This document shows, in pieces, positions 60,936 through 64,000 of a stretch of 64,000 nucleotides of DNA. A program made the translations under genes and the position numbers. Positions within the stretch are counted from its first letter, which is position 1. Every line of letters starts with the position of its first letter. The notes beneath the pieces were generated by a model. It was not told where the DNA came from. It searched no databases and worked only from the letters and a program-made list of their open reading frames with translations. The DNA lies in assembly GCA_020284085.1 (NCBI GenBank), contig JACEVL010000150.1, positions 2,004,616 through 2,068,615 on the forward strand, read 5' to 3'. Source of the DNA: Aporrectodea caliginosa. Taxonomy: Eukaryota; Annelida; Clitellata; Crassiclitellata; Lumbricidae.

Positions 60936-63781
60936 CTTACTTAGCAATGACAAAATTGATTGATAGTACCAGTATTCAAAAAAGGCGAAAAGGATAATGT
61001 GACCAATTACAGACCTATTTCTATCCTCCCTTACTTTGCAAAATTTTATGAAAAACTTATGTACAACCGCCTTTATGGATATGTCAATAACTCGAATATT
61101 ATCTACCAATCTCAGCATGGATTTCAACCAGGTCACTCCCCTTACATGGCCTTGCTGAATATGCAGGACATGATTTCTAAGGCCATCGAAAATAATGAAT
61201 ACTCAGTGGGGGTTTTCTTCGATCTCGCTAAGGCGTTTGATACCGTCGATCATAATATCCTGCTAAATAAACTAGAGAACTATGGGATTAGGGGGACGCA
61301 GCTTAAATGGTTCGCCAGCTACTTTGAAAACCGTGCTCAGAGAGTCCTCTGTAATGGTGCTCTCTCTGAGCTGGGATTGATTAAATTTGGAGTGCCACAA
61401 GGCTCCAATCTTGGACCACTCCTTTTTCTGCTCTACATTAACGATTTGGCCAGTATCTCCTCTACAATGTTTTTCATACTATTTGCTGATGATACCAACG
61501 TTTTTTACTCCAATGACTCTTGGCAGAAGCTGATTCAAACTATCAACGTTGAGTTATCCAATATAGCTGCTTGGTTCCATGCTAATAAACTCACCCTCAA
61601 CTTAGACAAAACCAATTTTATTTAATTTAAATCCCACAGGAAAATTAACCCTAGCGGTGATTTATCTTTGCTTATTAATGATACTCCCATCACTCAAGTT
61701 GAGTCAACAAAATTTCTAGGTGTACATATAGACCAGCACTTGACCTGGAAGGTACATATCAATCAAATTGCAGCTAAAATCGCTAAAAATGTGGGTATTC
61801 TAACTTGTATTGCACATATACTGCCAAAGACAGTCAGATTAAACCTATATTATGCCCTCGTTTACCCCTATCTCATTTATTGCAACATGATTTGGGCATC
61901 GACGTATGAATCTAGGCTGCGTAAACTAGTAATCTTACAGAAGAGGGCTATTCGCATAATTGCAGGTATTCGGAAATGGGAACACACTGGCCCATCCTTT
62001 AGCGAGCTTAGGCTCTTGAGAATAGACCAGATTAAAGATCTTCAAATTGGTGAATTCTTCTATCGCCTAGAACATGGTCTCCTCCCTCTTGTATTTAAGG
62101 AGTTCCTCCCACATGCCTCCGACATTCATACATACTTCACTAGGAATTCAAAAGCATATCGCCCTGTTAAAGCCCATTCTAACACTCGACGCTTTACCAT
62201 CAAATCATACGGCACTGCAGTATGGAATGCATTGCCAATAGAAATCCGTTTATCCAGTACCCTGCAGGTCTTCAAAAAGAGATTACGTGCGTTTCTTCTC
62301 GCATCAATTTAAACAGCTACTGTCACTGGAAGTTGGTGCATATAACCGCGCTTATTTAAGGTTCTAGTTAAGTTTGTAATTAAGATCGTCATATCACTTG
62401 TTTCTTAACAATTTATTGCTAGTTGCACCCAGTCACCAACTGGTTCTATTTTTATTTCTTCTATTGCCTTACCTCATAATTGTTTTTGGGAAATTGCTAC
62501 ATGGGTGACCCTCCTTAGCGGGATCTCCATCCCTTTTGGGCCTCCCTTTGTTGCCAGTGTATTTTGTTTGTTCATATTCTCTGATTTGCTGTAATAATTT
62601 GGTTGCAATAAAATAATTTGAATTGAATTGAATTGAATTGAATTATTTAGCCCCCAAATCCGCTGGAAAATGATGAATTGGCAATGCATACAAACTGATT
62701 GGTTGGACACCCCTGCAATAGCTCAATAGAAACTTTCGTTATAAGTTATAGTTGTAAGGACTAATTAGATAATCAGTACTTGTTAGATTCTAGTATGAGA
62801 CTCTCCTACTCACATAAGAAAACTAGTAGGCAAAGCCAAGCAGTTTTATGACTTACATCACCAGATCTTCTTCTTCAAGTTCTCTGACCTTGGGCAGGTT
62901 CAAACTTAAAATGGTGCCACTCCTCTCAATGCTGGGTTTCTTCCTTCACTTTCTTCTCTAATCTTTATTTGCACCACCATCAGTAACTTGGGATATTTAG
63001 ACAGGTGGTTTCCTGTTGTCTTCCACTCTCTGTGTTTTACCAAGATACCATCTTCGTGCATCGATGACCTCCATCATCCACCCTTCAGACTCTTCATCCC
63101 TGGAAACTCGCTTATACCGGTGACGACTCAGTCGTCCAATGCGCATTCTGTTTCCAACAGGGTGACCTCGAGGAGGTGGCAGCAGAAGCTTTTAGATACG
63201 CTTGCTGCCCCTTGCTCATCCTCTGCAGATAGTCACAATCTATTACCAGAAGTCCATCCTTCAGAGAACACAACAACTCTACAAATACTATTCATTAGCC
63301 ATTAATCAATTACGCTACATTTCTGGAAGCAAGTTTAAAAGAAATGCAATTAAGGGAACAGAATGTTAGACGAACCTTTCTAGTGGTACCATCTGGGCAC
63401 CAGACACTGATATTCTGTACAAGCACAGAAGAAACTTCTTAAATGTGTCAAAGAAAGGCCAGCGTGAAAGGATGCAGATCGATTGGTTCTGATGAACAGA
63501 CAGACGTTTCTCTGGTGAGCAGGGGCTGAGCAGGCCCAACTTCGTCAGCTGCTCCCTTCTCAGTTTGCTTTGGTCATACTCCTCGTAGAAGATAACAGCG
63601 GCTCCGTAGACCTTTTCACCCGTTGCTCCTGTCAAAACAAATGTGGAAAACAAAGGAAGAGGGTGGCGTGATCCAGCTGGCCAGCTTTCAATTGTAGCAC
63701 CCAGTGGAAGACAGAACATTGCCACTTGCTGTGGAAATGGACAGCCTGGCAGGTCTTCACTTGGATATCGAAATAGCACAC
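17504..63781 (-). CDS. DENND4: DENND4-family gene (DENN-domain Rab GEF), partial, with a duplicated central exon block
   Basis: DENND4 proteins are guanine nucleotide exchange factors for Rab10-type GTPases that act on secretory and endosomal membranes. Exons read on the minus strand give, in order, a uDENN end ([18 protein letters not shown]), the cDENN linker ([14 protein letters not shown]), the cDENN core ([38 protein letters not shown]), dDENN ([31 protein letters not shown]), [10 protein letters not shown], and SYKGF...RRTKQEVKS. Every exon has GT-AG ends, and phases agree except for one unresolved link between the third and fifth cassette exons. The block from cDENN to early dDENN occurs twice: cassette B at 54613-46733 and cassette A at 44247-25215. 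The 5' exons lie beyond 64000. The C-terminal half expected of the family was not found below 17504. Introns are packed with transposons. Confidence 0.88.
17735..18080 (-). mobile_element. LINE 3' end (CR1/L2-like relic)
   Basis: The minus strand reads [15 protein letters not shown], a typical C-terminal LINE ORF2 motif. It is followed by a 3' end GGGAGCGCCTCTGAATAG...AAGGGGCGCTATATAAATT and a (TAGA)n tail at 17735-17755. The last 45 bp closely resemble the tail of SINE family 2. Confidence 0.7.
18430..18690 (+). mobile_element. LINE 3' end relic with (ATT)n tail
   Basis: Plus-strand frames give [17 protein letters not shown] and then a frameshifted C-terminus. A TTATTATTATT tail follows at about 18660-18690. 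Confidence 0.65.
18736..18985 (+). mobile_element. LINE reverse transcriptase C-terminal relic
   Basis: [16 protein letters not shown] resembles the conserved post-RT 'LGVTLDSxLxFxxHI' segment of CR1/L2 LINEs. It is broken by frameshifts downstream. Confidence 0.6.
19201..19641. mobile_element. TIR element (TGTGACGCC termini)
   Basis: TGTGACGCCAGGGGTCAAAA and the inverted TTTTGAGCCCGGGCGTCACA form terminal inverted repeats with few mismatches around 441 bp of non-coding DNA. The target duplication is unclear. It lies in a DENND4 intron. Confidence 0.65.
19932..19994 (-). CDS. DENND4: DENND4 exon: TVFVLPPEP segment
   Basis: 63 bp between 'tatttatttcag' and GTAAAGC. It encodes [17 protein letters not shown], the conserved segment that follows the dDENN domain in DENND4 proteins. 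One base completes a Ser codon with the 22438-22639 exon and two bases carry into the 17504-17689 exon. Confidence 0.85.
19995..20663. other. DENND4 intron, nothing recognised
   Basis: AT-rich intronic sequence with no exon-like or element-end features that I could support. Confidence 0.45.
20673..21389. mobile_element. MULE-like foldback element with GGCGCAGACA repeats and 9-bp target duplication
   Basis: About 717 bp flanked by CAGGTCAAC at 20664-20672 and 21390-21398. Both arms are tandem arrays of GGCGCAGACA(G/T)AAC units in inverted orientation (20673-20815 and 21280-21389) around a non-coding core. A 9-bp target duplication fits Mutator-like elements. Confidence 0.82.
21399..22437. other. 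DENND4 intron, nothing recognised
   Basis: AT-rich; no splice-bounded frame or element termini recognised. Confidence 0.45.
22438..22639 (-). CDS. DENND4: DENND4 exon: dDENN domain
   Basis: 202 bp with acceptor 'catctgcag' and donor GTTTGAA. It encodes [13 protein letters not shown], then [19 protein letters not shown], the dDENN core of DENND4. Two bases complete the Gly codon begun by the last exon of either cassette (25215 or 46733), and two bases lead into the 19932-19994 exon. It is the first exon shared after the duplicated block. Confidence 0.9.
22640..24377. other. DENND4 intron with a small direct repeat
   Basis: About 100 bp at 23530-23635 recurs at 23735-23835 ('AGCAGCATACCATCTAT...'). 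A/T homopolymer runs lie at 23000-23070. No exon recognised. Confidence 0.5.
25215..25359 (-). CDS. DENND4: DENND4 cassette A, last exon (dDENN start)
   Basis: 145 bp, acceptor 'tgattgcag', donor GTTAGAA. It encodes [18 protein letters not shown] and [11 protein letters not shown], matching the DENND4 family motif. It appears identical to 46733-46877. It ends 1 nt into a Gly codon, which fits the 22438-22639 exon but not the first cassette exon. Confidence 0.88.
25433..25894. mobile_element. Solo LTR (copy A)
   Basis: A 462-bp TGTAG...CTACA segment is flanked by AAAC at 25429-25432 and 25895-25898. The same insertion is present in copy B (46951-47420, 470 bp), so it predates the duplication. 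The copies differ mainly by an 8-bp deletion here near 25570. No internal retroelement sequence. Confidence 0.7.
26561..26674 (-). CDS. DENND4: DENND4 cassette [10 protein letters not shown] exon
   Basis: 114 bp, acceptor 'tgtttcttag', donor GTAAGAG, phase 0 to 0. It encodes [19 protein letters not shown] and then a Gly-rich tail. It lacks 27 nt (nine codons) present in the copy B exon after the LN codons. Confidence 0.82.
27540..28800. mobile_element. LINE relics (copy A intron)
   Basis: Plus-strand fragments near 27570-27700 resemble RT motifs ([15 protein letters not shown]). Minus-strand frames at about 28000-28440 resemble a LINE C-terminus ([14 protein letters not shown]) ending in the GCATTATATAAGT-type 3' end with a (GAAT)n tail at 28010. 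Heavily mutated; homologous remains are in copy B at 49250-50080. A (TA)n run lies at 27757-27800. Confidence 0.55.
28906..28965 (-). CDS. Candidate DENND4 exon, cassette A (uncertain)
   Basis: An open 60-bp segment encodes [20 protein letters not shown] with a possible donor GTAGAA and a weak acceptor. It would sit between SRYFD and VLRSALEEL, where family members have an acidic linker. The copy B equivalent (50234-50294) has one extra base and loses the frame. Borders are unproven. Confidence 0.3.
29117..29192. repeat. (TA)n microsatellite
   Basis: Two TA runs separated by TAATAA. The corresponding copy B position carries a different ATAC-type repeat. Confidence 0.85.
29630..29711 (-). CDS. 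DENND4: DENND4 cassette A, SRYFD exon
   Basis: 82 bp (or 80 bp with the alternative GTGTAA donor), acceptor 'tttatttgcag'. It encodes [20 protein letters not shown], where copy B and the family have DSRYFD and VDLDT. Conserved Ser and Asp are therefore replaced by Ala here. The frame is intact. Confidence 0.8.
30211..30361. repeat. 58-bp tandem repeat (copy A only)
   Basis: Units ACTGTATTTAGCAAGCAGCTT... recur about every 58 bp and again at 30781-30835 after two SINEs. Copy B has a single unit at about 51588-51645. Confidence 0.8.
30363..30535 (+). mobile_element. tRNA-derived SINE, family 3
   Basis: The head TGGCCGAGTGGGTTGG (A box) and GGGTTCGCTTCCC (B box) precede a body ending TCGCTATATAAACGTGGAG and an (ATACA)n tail. 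The head resembles a Leu- or Ser-type tRNA. Confidence 0.75.
30541..30778 (+). mobile_element. tRNA-derived SINE, family 2
   Basis: GGGGCGCGGTGGTTTGGGGG and GCGGGTTCGAATCCACC boxes, 3' end AGGGGCGCTATAACAAGTG, then an (ATACA)n tail. Confidence 0.85.
30905..31865 (-). mobile_element. 5'-truncated LINE (Jockey/CR1-type RT C-terminus)
   Basis: Minus-strand frames give [28 protein letters not shown] (active site mutated from the usual FADDT) and [12 protein letters not shown]. The LINE at 60957-62650 is related. It is present only in duplication copy A. A frame break near 31570-31600 makes it inactive. Confidence 0.82.
32182..32602 (-). repeat. 3' LTR of the Gmr1-like retrotransposon
   Basis: 421 bp, TGT...ACA ends. 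It matches 38526-38946 except for C at 32284 versus T at 38628, a CpG-type transition. The adjacent outside base run AAAGA (32177-32181) is one half of the target duplication. Confidence 0.95.
32606..32622 (-). other. Polypurine tract
   Basis: On the minus strand AAGAAAGGGAAGGAGG lies just upstream of the 3' LTR start, the expected plus-strand primer position. Confidence 0.8.
32717..38224 (-). CDS. Gag-PR-INT-RT-RNase H polyprotein, 1835 aa
   Basis: A single ORF. Residues 1-50 are a helical SAP-like segment. About 55-345 is a Glu/Lys/Arg-rich coiled coil with internal tandem coding repeats. A Gag capsid-like region spans about 350-460. A CCHC knuckle ([14 protein letters not shown]) is near residue 608. 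The protease motif [11 protein letters not shown] is near 725. An integrase HHCC finger at about 990-1030 is followed by a DD35E core (VDCVGP, SDQGTNF, VERWNQ) at about 1060-1157. RT with YVDD is near 1570. RNase H (YCDSSD, VEKEAYA, FTDHNPL) spans about 1715-1795. All catalytic residues expected for these domains are present, and there is no frameshift between Gag and Pol. It could encode an active element; no chromodomain or envelope is seen. Confidence 0.95.
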   Translation of the reverse strand: MEKLSVKKQAELKKMSSERLKQRLLKAGFEEKQLEDMSREDMLEALAEVWLKEEAEEEGAVGGAVEKVIEKPPGLMSMEMMMQWMMMKEEREEKRRQEEKEKEEKRRQDEKEREEKRRQDEKEREEKRRQEEKEMRQEELRLQREKEEKAERLQREKEEKAENARQEELRLQREKEEKAEQVRVAELELQKQQFEIQLEQLRRDREDAERRRLEQMIEFERARKSDEEIRQQQIEEKRLREEEKEKVRISELERAEEVRQEELKLQKESMEKAEAERQERLKLEQQKIALKEAQLKEEKQNREAQEQRRQEEREEQKRKQEESETMVSKIKKIGDAMKHVLPKMPNDMMEVPLYFETVENAFRSFNVQEQFWVKLLLPLMTPKARTVLNRLSFDDLDDYEIVKQHLLKEFKLTPREYRSKFIDAKKTAEETYTMFTARLKNLLNYYVKSRKVDKNFEKLFDLLVADKLKESLPPGPLQFVLSKEGTDCYEASVVADLADIHVNNRIGLAIPNKTSFGFVPNVKRNQQFTPNFGFHWKSNQETGNQFRSTEVKPNYPVVHENRESMMTRQRQVYNKSPPRFVAREGNASFTPYKRKESIEQRGAVVKRCHNCGSDRHLMKFCPVPVTTSNYGGKQEHSRVNRIQVVDNSESQATEHQNNETEVKSVMKCHLSPDIQKEILLHNGMQKEMVGRDESTALKKVLLQYVEVEIRGTAGKEPIKVKALIDSGAEVPVISEELLEGMKVEQIGKVNLQCVAGDAIPAKLVKVDVRLCCNDVEEEVIPHKVKCSLTPYVTLMCASIAKMGSTERFLLHPEIIAELKAVPQVKMIQGDVQANVTTRLQSQRKKVVEVEDESETESSSEEENESDDQQSLMQDGITAEMSEQEMAACKNGNLNETKEDNECDVEIADLFQENEKDEEQQMQIADAKKFEEQQRQDESLKAWWTLAPDKESEFCVVNGLLYKRYRILEQTIYQLVLPKERRMKVMELAHESVFGGHLGEEKTRERIKLSFTWPKMRRDIVKFCKSCEKCQLKARSLVMDRVPITPIPREDVAFRRITVDCVGPIEPASAAGHKYCLCIVDSCTRWPTVFLLKSLTAKAVCDALMELFMNVGVPSVITSDQGTNFTASLTREFLNLMGCSPRFDTPGHPEAAGLVERWNQTFKKMIHHVIVDNPRQWHKVIPFTVWALREVPNATTGIAPYMLVYGKIPRGPLAILKESWTREINLPPHIGIQPEKYLKDMKTNMEKALLFAESYSREKQLQYTNQYNKRAKHKEFEPGEKVIVLYPTSTNKLISRWHGPCTVIQRRSKYSYLIDMGDDCRKIIHANKIRKYITRAMSCGLIVEEDEDFGSVVELLTKNDLQDEKNSLNLDPDQINHLTLTQQKQLLEVLNKYSDRFSEKPGLCTLVEHEIELKPEFREKEFMAYRIPLIYRAEVERQIKEMLQANIIKPSSSRMASPLVIVKKKDGSLRLACDYRYINSFTVDCKYPMPIVKDVLHKVGKSNVISIFDCRSAYWTCPVKQTDQWKTAFVTHNGLYEFTRVPFGMINSGRTFVKAINMVLQPINEFAEPYVDDIAVHSDDWKIHLQHLDAYLMQMRLHNITLNLKKCIFGKSEVKFIGHVVGSGTIQMNPDRIESLINLKTPETKKQVKQLLGFFGYYRQFIKDFAQIAKPLSDLTSKHVPDKIDWTDRHQQAFNLLKDAVRSKVVLYVFDVGKPFNLYCDSSDFAVGAVLTQLDDKGIERPVSFISQKLTDTQKRWATVEKEAYAIVWALNKLKEIIIGSKVHIFTDHNPLTYLTESMSKSAKLVRWALALQTFDVEVNYKKGRLNVVADCLSRL
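38393..38506 (-). repeat. Six 19-bp repeats beside the primer-binding site
   Basis: Exactly six units of GACGTTGTTTCGAATCCCA (plus strand) with one or two substitutions. On the minus strand each unit contains GGGATTCGAA, the complement of a tRNA T-arm, and the last unit merges into the primer-binding site. Confidence 0.93.
38497..38521 (-). other. Primer-binding site, tRNA-Leu-like
   Basis: Minus strand TGGTGGCAGCAGCGGTAGG, 4 nt inside the 5' LTR, continues into ATTCGAA. It matches the 3' end of a Leu-type tRNA (…CCGCTGCCACCA) except for a 3-nt AGC duplication after position 10. The tRNA identity is from memory of metazoan tRNA-Leu ends. Confidence 0.7.
38526..38946 (-). repeat. 5' LTR of the Gmr1-like retrotransposon
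   Basis: 421 bp, the upstream LTR in transcription direction. A TATA-like TATATAATG lies near its outer end on the minus strand. AAAGA follows at 38947-38951. Confidence 0.95.
39635..39728 (-). CDS. DENND4: DENND4 cassette A, IFPFRWQC exon
   Basis: 94 bp, acceptor 'gtgttgttgcag', donor GTTAGT. It encodes [19 protein letters not shown] and ends 1 nt into the Gly codon. The family and copy B have WQCPYIP; the Pro is Arg here. By hand count it differs from copy B at 4 of 94 bases. Confidence 0.85.
40098..42955. mobile_element. Nested SINE / inverted-repeat / hAT complex
   Basis: A minus-strand family-1 SINE (40098-40195, continuing at 40571-40588 and 42854-42955) is split twice. First comes an inserted segment 40196-40570, which is an inverted copy of 42951-43083 plus a plus-strand SINE (40321-40570). 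Second is a hAT element (40589-42853). The result is two inverted arms of about 230 bp around the hAT element. Confidence 0.75.
40589..42853 (+). mobile_element. hAT element (ZMYM1-like transposase relic)
   Basis: 2265 bp with CATAGGCGCC...GGCGCCTATG termini between direct repeats CTAATAGCAG (40579-40588, 42854-42863). The plus strand at 41521-41709 encodes [20 protein letters not shown] and [11 protein letters not shown], the C-terminal hAT dimerisation signature. The rest of the transposase is missing. The 10-bp direct repeat is longer than the usual 8 bp. Confidence 0.75.
43139..43220. repeat. (TA)n microsatellite
   Basis: About 75 bp of pure TA within duplication copy A; absent from copy B. 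Confidence 0.95.
43350..43737 (+). mobile_element. LINE 3' end with (GAT)n tail
   Basis: [20 protein letters not shown]...[11 protein letters not shown] is the typical C-terminal end of RTE/I-like endonuclease-RT ORFs; stop near 43710, then a (GAT)n tail to 43737. Confidence 0.7.
43745..43925 (+). mobile_element. LINE relic with (ATTAC)n tail
   Basis: The frame [16 protein letters not shown] resembles a conserved CR1/L2 motif; the 3' end is an ATTAC tandem tail. Confidence 0.5.
44103..44247 (-). CDS. DENND4: DENND4 cassette A, first exon (cDENN core)
   Basis: 145 bp, acceptor 'tattatgcag', donor GTAAGTTC. It encodes [19 protein letters not shown] and [17 protein letters not shown]. Compared with copy B, 24 of 145 bases and 13 of 49 residues differ by hand count, including conserved MNLGP (here RLIGP) and HSLRP (here DSLLP). 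The frame and both splice sites are intact. Starts with 1 nt of a split Ser codon, in phase with the 56538-56593 exon. Confidence 0.85.
44600..45465 (-). mobile_element. 5'-truncated mariner-type transposon (DD37D)
   Basis: The minus-strand frame ending at 45005 encodes QQDGAPAH and [17 protein letters not shown], the second and third catalytic motifs of IS630/Tc1/mariner transposases, 37 residues apart. The N-terminal part is replaced at 45466 by a hAT end. The left boundary is approximate. Confidence 0.8.
45466..45892 (-). mobile_element. Inverted, truncated copy of the hAT right end
   Basis: 427 bp starting CATAGGCGCCGACTTTTAG is a near-identical inverted copy of 42424-42853. It stops at TGAACCTCGGAA, exactly where segmental duplication copy B begins. 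Confidence 0.88.
46733..46877 (-). CDS. DENND4: DENND4 cassette B, last exon (dDENN start)
   Basis: 145 bp, apparently identical to 25215-25359, with the same splice sites and outgoing phase (1 nt). It can join the 22438-22639 exon in frame. Confidence 0.88.
46951..47420. mobile_element. Solo LTR (copy B)
   Basis: 470-bp counterpart of 25433-25894, with the same AAAC flanks (46947-46950, 47421-47424) and GTCCGGCC retained near 47090. Confidence 0.7.
47425..48128. other. DENND4 intron
   Basis: Duplicated intron, nothing else recognised. Identity with copy A falls off at about 47572. Confidence 0.5.
48129..48269 (-). CDS. DENND4: DENND4 cassette [10 protein letters not shown] exon
   Basis: 141 bp, acceptor 'tgtttcttag', donor GTAAGAG, phase 0 to 0. 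It encodes [19 protein letters not shown] and then a 28-residue tail. It carries 27 in-frame nt absent from copy A. Confidence 0.85.
49250..50080. mobile_element. LINE relics (copy B intron)
   Basis: Homologous to 27540-28800. Plus strand [17 protein letters not shown] at about 49340-49385, and minus-strand [11 protein letters not shown] at about 49400-49500. (CAGA)n repeats at 50017-50082. Confidence 0.55.
50083..51009. other. DENND4 intron with a broken counterpart of the candidate exon
   Basis: 50234-50294 matches 28906-28965 but is 61 rather than 60 bp and out of frame. An ATAC microsatellite lies at about 50460-50520. Confidence 0.45.
51010..51091 (-). CDS. DENND4: DENND4 cassette B, SRYFD exon
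   Basis: Acceptor 'tttatttgcag'. It encodes [20 protein letters not shown], with the family residues conserved. Two donors are possible: GTAAAA (82 bp) or GTGTAA (exon 51012-51091, 80 bp). Only the latter joins the 48129-48269 exon in frame without an intervening exon. Confidence 0.85.
51092..52115. other. DENND4 intron, copy B
   Basis: Collinear with copy A except that the LINE, SINE and 58-bp repeat expansions are absent. A 74-codon minus-strand open frame at 51613-51837 is unrecognised. Confidence 0.45.
52124..52512. mobile_element. hAT-type MITE with 8-bp target duplication
   Basis: 389 bp, TAGGGGTGGGCAA...GCCCAGCCTA, flanked by ATAATAAC at 52116-52123 and 52513-52520. The empty site with one ATAATAAC is in copy A near 32115. 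Confidence 0.9.
52590..52797 (+). mobile_element. tRNA-derived SINE, family 1
   Basis: AGCGCATTGGATAACA head, GAGTTCGAGCCCCG box, body ending GTCAGGCGCC...AAAGATATTATTATTATT. Absent from copy A, where the LTR element sits close by. Confidence 0.85.
53527..53620 (-). CDS. DENND4: DENND4 cassette B, IFPFRWQC exon
   Basis: 94 bp, acceptor 'ttgttgcag', donor GTTTGT. It encodes [19 protein letters not shown], an almost invariant stretch of the DENND4 cDENN domain. It ends 1 nt into a Gly codon that the SRYFD exon completes. Confidence 0.92.
53850..53977 (+). mobile_element. SINE family 2, 3' half
   Basis: Starts within the body (CTGGGCAAGTCCTTCACTCG) and ends AAGGGGCGCTATAACAAGTGC with an (ACAAG)n tail. 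Absent at the homologous site in copy A. Confidence 0.8.
54469..54613 (-). CDS. DENND4: DENND4 cassette B, first exon (cDENN core)
   Basis: 145 bp, acceptor 'tattatgcag', donor GTAAGTTC. It encodes [19 protein letters not shown] and [17 protein letters not shown], a close match to the family cDENN core. The first base completes the Ser codon begun in 56538-56593. Confidence 0.92.
54886..55099. other. DENND4 intron, nothing recognised
   Basis: Sequence to the right of the duplication end; homology with copy A fades at about 54885. Confidence 0.4.
55100..55660 (-). mobile_element. L2/CR1-like LINE reverse transcriptase relic
   Basis: The minus strand encodes [40 protein letters not shown] and DHAI...SHSFTVNG, a recognisable RT N-terminal region with stops and missing pieces. 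Confidence 0.75.
55661..56537. other. DENND4 intron, nothing recognised
   Basis: AT-rich intron between the LINE relic and the small exon. Confidence 0.4.
56538..56593 (-). CDS. DENND4: DENND4 exon: linker before cDENN core
   Basis: 56 bp, acceptor 'gcttatttcag', donor GTAGCC. It encodes [18 protein letters not shown] plus two bases of a Ser codon. Both cassette first exons (54613 and 44247) begin with the single base needed to complete that codon. Confidence 0.85.
56958..57815. mobile_element. hAT non-autonomous element (CAGTGTTGT ends), right-truncated
   Basis: Left end CAGTGTTGTTAAAAGTA followed by AAGTAAAAGTA subterminal repeats. The body is homologous to 59451-60379, interrupted by a family-1 SINE (57237-57466). 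The right terminus is missing. Confidence 0.82.
57237..57466 (-). mobile_element. tRNA-derived SINE, family 1
   Basis: Full-length minus-strand copy with (ATT)n tail on the left, inserted in the hAT element at CTAA; the homologous element at 59730 shows the uninterrupted site. Confidence 0.9.
58098..58164 (-). CDS. DENND4: DENND4 exon: [14 protein letters not shown]
   Basis: 67 bp, acceptor 'tttttgttag', donor GTATTAT. It encodes [19 protein letters not shown] and LVQ, the conserved start of cDENN. Its first base completes the Arg codon from the 63376-63781 exon. Confidence 0.92.
58165..59450. other. DENND4 intron
   Basis: Near 58757 a CAGGGGTAGCGAACCAAAG sequence resembles a hAT left terminus, but no matching right end was found. 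Otherwise nothing recognised. Confidence 0.4.
59451..60379. mobile_element. Full-length hAT non-autonomous element with 8-bp target duplication
   Basis: 929 bp, CAGTGTTGTTAAAAG...TTTACAACACTG, flanked by CAAATATC at 59443-59450 and 60380-60387. AAGTAAAAGTA repeats crowd both ends. A minus-strand open frame of 105 codons (59734-60051) is shared with the truncated copy at 57463-57768. Confidence 0.93.
60458..60683 (-). mobile_element. tRNA-derived SINE, family 2
   Basis: Full-length minus-strand copy with (CATA)n tail at 60458-60470. Confidence 0.88.
60855..60942. repeat. (TA)n/(TATG)n microsatellite
   Basis: About 88 bp of alternating TA with spaced G and C, directly upstream of the LINE. 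Confidence 0.9.
60957..62650 (+). mobile_element. 5'-truncated LINE (Jockey-superfamily/CR1-type) with near-intact RT
   Basis: The frame from 60960 covers RT motifs [45 protein letters not shown] and FADDTNVF. A single TAA at 61623-61625 breaks it, and the same frame resumes through [12 protein letters not shown] and [14 protein letters not shown] to a stop at 62312. The 3' UTR ends in (GAATT)n at about 62615-62645. No endonuclease domain remains. It lies in a DENND4 intron and resembles the minus-strand LINE at 30905-31865. Confidence 0.9.
62651..63375. other. DENND4 intron, nothing recognised
   Basis: No element termini or splice-bounded frame recognised. A 105-codon plus-strand open frame at 62988-63305 has no recognised domain. 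Confidence 0.4.
63376..63781 (-). CDS. DENND4: DENND4 exon: end of uDENN domain
   Basis: 406 bp, acceptor 'ttgtcttgctttag', donor GTTCGT. It encodes [62 protein letters not shown] and LYRISVSG, the DENND4 uDENN segment almost residue for residue in its core motifs. Two bases complete an upstream codon and two carry to the 58098-58164 exon. The preceding exon should lie beyond 64000. Confidence 0.93.
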
Positions 63782-64000
63782 CTAAAGCAAGACAACAAGA
63801 GTTAAATAATGCAGAAGACCATATGCAGAAAATATTAACCGTTTTCAGTTTAGAAGGAAGGCAACAAGGATGACAGCCATAACACAAATAATGGCTGTCA
63901 TCCTTGTAGCAAAATTAGTTTGTAGGAAAATTAGACCATACCAGCCATCCTGAATATTAAACTCAACCCAACAGTAGTATCCCCAGGTTGTGTGCAGTCT

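Noticed and set aside
63886..64000. Possible upstream DENND4 exon at the right edge
   Set aside because: An open frame with a GTATGG donor-like site exists, but the peptide does not resemble the family segment expected there.

Overview
This is a eukaryotic, intron-containing, repeat-rich window. It most likely comes from a deuterostome invertebrate, possibly an echinoderm. The evidence is a Gmr1-like Ty3/gypsy element (a clade described from deuterostomes), dense tRNA-derived SINEs and hAT MITEs, and metazoan genes with GT-AG introns. The species cannot be fixed from sequence alone. All host coding sequence recognised here is on the minus strand.

Layout from high to low coordinates, in the direction of transcription. 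(1) A DENND4-family gene (DENN-domain Rab GEF) runs from 63781 to at least 17504: a uDENN exon at 63376-63781, two small exons at 58098-58164 and 56538-56593, a central cDENN/dDENN exon block (cassette B, 54613-46733), a second diverged copy of the same block (cassette A, 44247-25215), then shared exons at 22438-22639, 19932-19994 and 17504-17689. Both cassettes keep open frames and splice sites in five exons each. Exon phases allow either cassette alone but not both in series, so this is either a mutually exclusive multi-exon cassette or a young, decaying partial duplication. (2) A complete four-exon gene (9946-6838, 444 aa) encodes an apparently cytoplasmic PA-clan, trypsin-like serine protease domain with a full His-Asp-Ser triad and no signal peptide. 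I do not recognise the family. (3) At the left edge (520-1) is the start of a Mab-21/cGAS-like nucleotidyltransferase fold protein.

The cassettes lie in a head-to-tail segmental duplication (A about 24378-44540, B about 45894-54885). Copy A is swollen by insertions. The main one is a full-length, very young LTR retrotransposon (32182-38946) with a single 1835-aa Gag-Pol ORF, 421-bp LTRs differing at one base, a 5-bp target duplication, and integrase placed before reverse transcriptase. Other insertions are LINE fragments, SINEs, a hAT element with a ZMYM/hAT dimerisation-domain relic, and a truncated mariner. About 1.67 kb at the breakpoint-proximal end of the duplication is essentially identical between A and B while the rest has diverged.

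The remaining sequence is introns and intergenic DNA with many small elements whose ends and target-site duplications can be read directly: hAT, piggyBac-like, MULE-like and TA(N)-target MITEs, a solo LTR present in both duplicate copies, three or more SINE families, and several 5'-truncated LINEs. Two SINE families share their 3' tail with LINE 3' ends in the same window. Exons, splice phases and TIR/TSD calls were read by eye; homology assignments rest on recognised motifs, with no database search.
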